DNA of 64,000 bases. It comes from Aphanomyces cochlioides (lineage: Eukaryota; Oomycota; Saprolegniomycetes; Saprolegniales; Verrucalvaceae). The notes under the pieces are model-generated. The model had not been told where the DNA came from. It did not search any database and worked only from the letters and a program-made list of their open reading frames with translations. Positions 62,543 to 64,000 of this stretch are shown here, piece after piece. The stretch's first letter is position 1. Each line of letters begins with the position of its first letter. The translations under genes and the position numbers were made by a program. The DNA is taken from NCBI GenBank assembly GCA_019828595.1, contig JAHQRK010000016.1, forward strand, positions 558,001 to 622,000, written 5' to 3'.

Positions 62543-63122
62543 TTAGCCTTGGCGCTTCATGGTCCATTTGCGAATTCCACTGGAGGAGAGAACTTGCTCG
62601 TGCACGACTTGGAAGCCGAGCTTCTTGTAGATGATCACATTGACTTCCGACTTGGTGACGAGCCAGTATTCAGTGAGCTCGCATGTCAGCGACAGCTTTC
62701 TCGACCAAGTAGCGGCCATGGCCTTTGCCTTGGCTTTCAGGAGCGACGCCTAGGACCCAGATCCAGCCCATGGTCTTACTGGCATGCTGGACGGCATAGT
62801 TGTTGCCCTCTCTGGTGTGGGATGCAAATCATTGGATGACGGCCATACCGAGCAGTGCTGGGAGAGCAGTGATGCCACTTTGCTCGCTCTGCTCAAGCGA
62901 CAGTGGAAAGTTCTTCCCGGCAAGCCAAAGCAAGGCTCCATTTCCGTCTTTTGCCTCCACGATGCCTCCAAAGTTCAGCGCTGCCACGGCGACGGTGCGC
63001 TCCAAGATCGTAAGCTTTTCCAGTCGCTCCGCTTCTGTCATGCCATCAAACGCATACTTCATGCAGGGATAATCCAGAAAAGCTTGGGCGAGAGTCCGTG
63101 CGATTGCATCCAACGCGACCAT
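62543..63122 (-). pseudogene. GNAT-family N-acetyltransferase with apparent one-base frameshift
   Basis: From ATG at complement of 63120-63122 the product starts MVALDAIARTLAQAFLDYPC, a normal GNAT first helix, continues NFGGIVEAKDGNGALLWLAG, and after a 40-nt intron reaches TMGWIWVLGVAPESQGKGHG, which holds the acetyl-CoA pyrophosphate loop (Q-x-x-G-x-G). The helix after it (RYLVEKAVADMRAH) runs into a TGA near 62656, while the expected last strand and helix (YWLVTKSEVNVIIYKKLGFQ, WTMKRQG) continue in another frame to 62543. No intron of usual size explains the shift. The gene is therefore broken by one base, or the sequence has an error. Substrate is unknown. Confidence 0.6.
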
Positions 63123-63480
63123 GCTCTCACCAAGTCGTCTTTTTCAAATTTCACATGCATGAGCTCTTGATCGTTTTCTCGCGGAGATTTACAACCAGGA
63201 CATGCCACTCTGATGACATGATGAACCAACCAAGGTGGACATACACCTGTCGACGACGATGACGCGACCGGAGCAATGACACTGGAGTTGTTCCATGTAT
63301 ACACGACACAATCGTACCCCGCAGCGATCGCAAGGACACGGCATTCTTCTTGACCAACGCACCCTCACAGATCAGTTTACTCGTCAAGAGATGTATAGAC
63401 AGACAACATACCTTGACAGTCAATGAGGATGGTCGAGGCACTGTCTCGTTGAAAAGGATGCAGTGAAGCTCGATGATCAT
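63059..63480 (-). CDS. Possible small multi-exon gene upstream of the GNAT gene
   Basis: The most protein-like reading joins 'STILIDCQ' to 'GCVGQEECRVLAIAAGYDCV' across a 50-nt GT-AG intron (gtatgt..gtgag, about 63362-63412), then VYTWNNSSVIAPVASSSST, a second intron, and VACPGCKSPRENDQELMHVK with FEKDDLV. The Cys pairs suggest a small zinc-binding domain. There is no clear ATG in this frame and the end overlaps the GNAT start, so it may instead be an upstream exon set of that gene. No family is recognised. Confidence 0.3.
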
Positions 63481-63530
63481 TGCTGGGAGCCTTCGTCAGG
63501 ACTCTAGCCTCGTTCGAGCTTCACTGCATC
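63457..63530. repeat. 16-bp perfect inverted repeat
   Basis: GATGCAGTGAAGCTCG at 63457-63472 and its exact complement CGAGCTTCACTGCATC at 63515-63530, with a 42-base loop. The right arm is within the last codons of the 65-aa ORF at 63504-63701 and the left arm within the start of the next downstream frame on the same strand. Confidence 0.85.
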
Positions 63531-63701
63531 GACCTTCGACTTGATCTTGGGTGGATTTGTCTCGCCCGTCAAAGTCCGCGGCGCTATCGAGGAATTATTA
63601 CCGAGCGGGATGTCCAAGACGCCCTCTCCACTAGAACCCACCGTCGACAGAGTTCCCAACATGAGAGTAGGCAGAAAGATCTCCCCTGTTATCGTTGTCA
63701 T
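63504..63701 (-). CDS. Small hypothetical protein (65 aa)
   Basis: ATG at complement of 63699-63701; the product begins MTTITGEIFLPTLMLGTLST and ends IKSKVDAVKLERG. Composition is plausible for a real small soluble protein (Gly/Ser/Thr/Pro-rich middle with GVLDIPLGNNSSIAPRTLTG). No family is recognised. It lies between the ankyrin gene end (63738) and the gene start near 63480, all on the minus strand, and overlaps the inverted repeat. Confidence 0.4.
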   Translation of the reverse strand: MTTITGEIFLPTLMLGTLSTVGSSGEGVLDIPLGNNSSIAPRTLTGETNPPKIKSKVDAVKLERG

Positions 63702-63737
63702 TACTTGCTCATAGCTTGTGAATCTAAAGATGTTGTT

Positions 63738-64000
63738 TCAGGTCAATCGATGCGATGGTCGTACCGAAGCGATGCGCCATGGCTGGGTTTCCCGAATGGT
63801 TGGTATGATCCCTTGGAGAAATGCAACAACGTCGACTTGCTCAGCTGCGATTGCCCTGTCCAACGCGACGTCCAGATGTCCTTCTTGGCGATTGTGGACG
63901 AGGAACTTGACAATTTCCAAATGTCCTTCTTGCGCCGCTCGTAGCAATCCTCGCTCTGTCCCGCCTTCCTGTCGATGAGCATGAAGCCATTGCACGACTT
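63738..64000 (-). CDS. C-terminal end of a third oomycete-type ankyrin-repeat gene (partial)
   Basis: The frame enters from the right window edge and stops at 63738. Visible repeats: MQWLHAHRQEGGTERGLLRA, AAQEGHLEIVKFLVHNRQEG, ALDRAIAAEQVDVVAFLQG, the same LHxHRxEG-type unit as the other two ankyrin genes. The last residues (RETQPWRIASVRPSHRLT) are not repeat-like. The N-terminal part is outside the window. Confidence 0.75.
   Translation of the reverse strand, partial: VVQWLHAHRQEGGTERGLLRAAQEGHLEIVKFLVHNRQEGHLDVALDRAIAAEQVDVVAFLQGIIPTIRETQPWRIASVRPSHRLT

Overview
The window looks like nuclear DNA of an oomycete, most likely a zoospore-forming saprolegnialean such as Aphanomyces or Saprolegnia (species level is inference). 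Three things point there. Gene families include elicitin-like secreted proteins, START-FYVE proteins with the oomycete-type N-terminus, and ankyrin proteins built on the 'GHLxVVxxLHxHRxEGCTxxAMD' unit. Genes are compact, with many 40-60 nt GT-AG introns. Flagellar genes (DNAAF4, a TTC29-like TPR protein) sit among ordinary eukaryotic housekeeping genes. Several single-exon genes are intact. For split genes I rebuilt exons by reading GT-AG junctions against family motifs; spans run from start to stop codon and include introns.

Layout. 1-7.1 kb: secreted, anchored Tyr/Asp-rich surface proteins. A 1220-aa protein with beta/gamma-crystallin-like repeats lies next to a second copy of its own 5' end and divergent to a 621-aa protein of similar layout. 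7.4-24 kb: housekeeping block with an FAD oxidoreductase, PRP38, the GPI ethanolamine-phosphate transferase PIG-G, eIF5A, a gamma-butyrobetaine/trimethyllysine dioxygenase, a CCX cation/calcium exchanger, a DUSP-MYND-USP deubiquitinase, a BAG-like membrane protein and a TPR protein. 24.3-29.8 kb: cluster of three secreted S1/P1 nucleases. 31-37 kb: a UBL-domain protein, a small two-helix membrane protein, an ankyrin protein and an NCKX-type exchanger. 37.7-40 kb: a decayed Tc1/mariner-like element with a possible passenger ORF. 40-50 kb: START-FYVE protein, second ankyrin protein, peroxisomal acyl-CoA oxidase and DNAAF4. 51-64 kb: ATRX-like SNF2 remodeller, two elicitin-like genes (one frameshifted), a PKG-like kinase with three cyclic-nucleotide domains, transcription factor DP, a frameshifted GNAT gene and the end of a third ankyrin gene.

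The genes do not form one pathway. Recurring signals in the gaps are more interesting. A palindromic TATCCGGATA motif and a G-rich GGGGTGYAGGGGTT element lie just upstream of several start codons, in both orientations where genes diverge. A CCAAT-type block repeats in front of the surface-protein genes. No convincing tRNA, rRNA or CRISPR was seen.
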